Source: Stercorarius parasiticus (lineage: Eukaryota > Chordata > Aves > Charadriiformes > Stercorariidae). From it: 64,000 nucleotides of DNA. Both the position numbers and the translations under genes were made by a program. Under the pieces are notes generated by a model. The model was given only the letters and a program-made list of their open reading frames with translations. It was not told the DNA's origin and did not search any database. The stretch lies in the NCBI GenBank assembly GCA_013396915.1, contig VWZL01001354.1:124001-188000 (forward strand). Direction: 5' to 3'. This document shows positions 62,439-64,000 of the stretch, piece after piece; the stretch's first letter is position 1, and every line of letters begins with the position of its first letter.

Positions 62439-64000
62439 CATTCTTACTGCTCTTCATATTTTCTAGTATACTATGTCTTCGTTGAATCAAATTTTCATGT
62501 ATTTGTACAAAAAGGCTGAGTAAATGCATGAACACCAAGTCAGCTAGGTGTGATATTTAGTCACTAATTCACTGCTTGTTAGACACATCAGTGTATTTTT
62601 AGCTCTAAACATAACTTAGACACTCATATGACTGTATATGATGCTGTTCTGCAATTTAGCTTTTGTTGCACTTCTGCTTATGTGGAGAATTAAAATGGAC
62701 GGTGCCGGCACGGTTTCTGAATTGTTGTCAGTGTCCACTTTCTCTTCACCATGTTCCCAGTTTAGGTTTATTTAAATTCTCAAAATTTATAGTTTAATGT
62801 ATAATCAACAATTAACATAATGTAATGTGTAATCGCTAAATGCGATCTGACTTTGCAGGTATAAGATGTGGCACTGGAGATTGATTTCTGTGTTCATCCT
62901 CGCTAATGCTGTTGGACTTACCTGTGAATTCCAGGCAGGGTGTAGAGCAACTGGGAATTCTGCCGCCTTGAGTTCTTGTCAATGGGTTTGAGCGATGCAA
63001 TCATCACAGAAATGTGTGCCTGTGTATGTGTTTGCATGTGTGTATGGTCTATGTATGCAGTTAGACATTGATGTAATGAGCCTGGTGATAGGAGATTTTA
63101 GACAATTTGTAGTTTGACGCTCAATTTTTCTCAGTTACTGACATTACAGCACAAATTTTGTTACTGGAATAGAAAAGGTCTGCTGTGTCTGTCTTTGCCA
63201 TAAGGTGTATCTTCCTAGATCTCTAATTTTGAATCAACATAGGAATACACTCTTAAAGGCAACTTCTTTACTCTTCAGATGAACCTGGAGTGCCTCTCAA
63301 TTATTCTTCTTTTGGTATGTCAGTATCAGCCTGGTAATTTCAGTTGCTGGTGTGTTGTGTAAAACATGCTGTTTAAATACAGTTTATTCACAGAAAAGGG
63401 AGAATTTAAGAAGTAGACTCTAAACAAATTCACAAATCTGATGTAATCAGTAATCTGTAATGTTATTGCTCTTAAAATTTATGAGGGTGATCTGTTTTGC
63501 CAGGAATATACCATACTTGGTACATACAGTATAGATTTGTTTTTTATGATAAGGGATTTTTTTATGTCATAAAATTAGGAAACTTCATATTAGAGATGCA
63601 GATGTATCATGCAAGTCATACGATTTCCATTTGACTTTAAGCTAGAAATTCTTTCAATAGTTGTTTACGGAAGTGCTTTCATATAATGCATATCACTCAG
63701 TTTAGTGAAGGCCAGAAACAGTTTCCCTACTATTTTTTTTCTTTAAAACAGTCAAAACACCTTAGGAAATGGTATCCACTTGAATGTTTCATTGAACGCA
63801 TACATATCAACCCATNTTAGCTTACGTTTCTCATTGCTATACTCTTGCAGGATTGAAATTTGAGGGGCACGTCAAGGCTCACTCAGGCATAGCTACAGCA
63901 TACCTGCTTCAAGCAGTAAGCTCAGGTTGATACCAGCAGATGAGATGTGCCCACTGGGACATGCACTTCCCTCCCCTCATCAGTATAATGTTGTCGTCAT

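Larger units (their letters stand above)
60544..64000 (+). other. UBAC2: UBAC2 intron 6, 5' part
   Basis: Intronic sequence to the window edge. It contains the hairpins at 61081-61118 and 62378-62438, a purine tract at about 61684-61719, and one undetermined base (N) at 63816. AG-preceded stretches near 60967 and 62861 do not encode the expected UBAC2 continuation. Confidence 0.82.

Noticed and set aside
62861..62935. Second candidate UBAC2 exon after tttgcag
   Set aside because: It does not match the expected UBAC2 sequence; likely a chance acceptor.
1..64000. tRNA, rRNA, snRNA, CRISPR or prokaryotic operon features
   Set aside because: None of the diagnostic sequences was seen while reading the window; short tandem arrays are microsatellites.

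Overview
The window is vertebrate nuclear DNA, almost certainly from a bird. It is intron-dominated, carries many CR1 LINE fragments ending in the ATTCTATGA-type 3' tail typical of bird genomes, and contains pieces of three recognisable vertebrate genes. There are no bacterial operons, rRNA genes, tRNA genes or CRISPR arrays.

The plus strand carries the middle of UBAC2, which encodes an ER-membrane rhomboid-like protein that in full form ends in a UBA domain. Five coding exons are visible at 805-932, 8439-8558, 9013-9119, 58466-58589 and 60496-60543. All are bounded by AG/GT splice sites and join in frame. The first coding exon lies upstream of the window; the remaining exons, including the UBA part, must lie downstream, because the last 3.4 kb contains none. 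The intron between the third and fourth of these exons is about 49.3 kb.

That long intron hosts two class A GPCR genes on the opposite strand: GPR18 (11461-12426) and GPR183/EBI2 (39883-40950). Each has its coding region in one exon with a splice acceptor just upstream of the start codon. I recall the same UBAC2/GPR18/GPR183 nesting in human, so this looks like conserved synteny. Both receptors are intact and keep the residues expected of functional receptors.

Repeats fill much of the rest. At 3205-8142 an old CR1 is interrupted by a longer CR1 inserted in its reverse-transcriptase region. At 54340-55865 an old minus-strand CR1 is interrupted by a plus-strand CR1 tail. Other CR1 pieces lie at 10110-10826 (the best preserved), 15717-15781, 21110-21443, 25490-25760 and 34047-34765. 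A different-looking, apparently much older CR1-like piece lies at 35075-35345.

The least explained signals are several long, near-perfect hairpins (28600-28680, 62378-62438, 61081-61118, 50531-50595, 50980-51028) and a minus-strand, splice-acceptor-bounded open frame of 50 codons just downstream of GPR183 (39506-39658). I found no convincing new multi-gene system; the window is mostly an ordinary vertebrate intron with interesting local structure.
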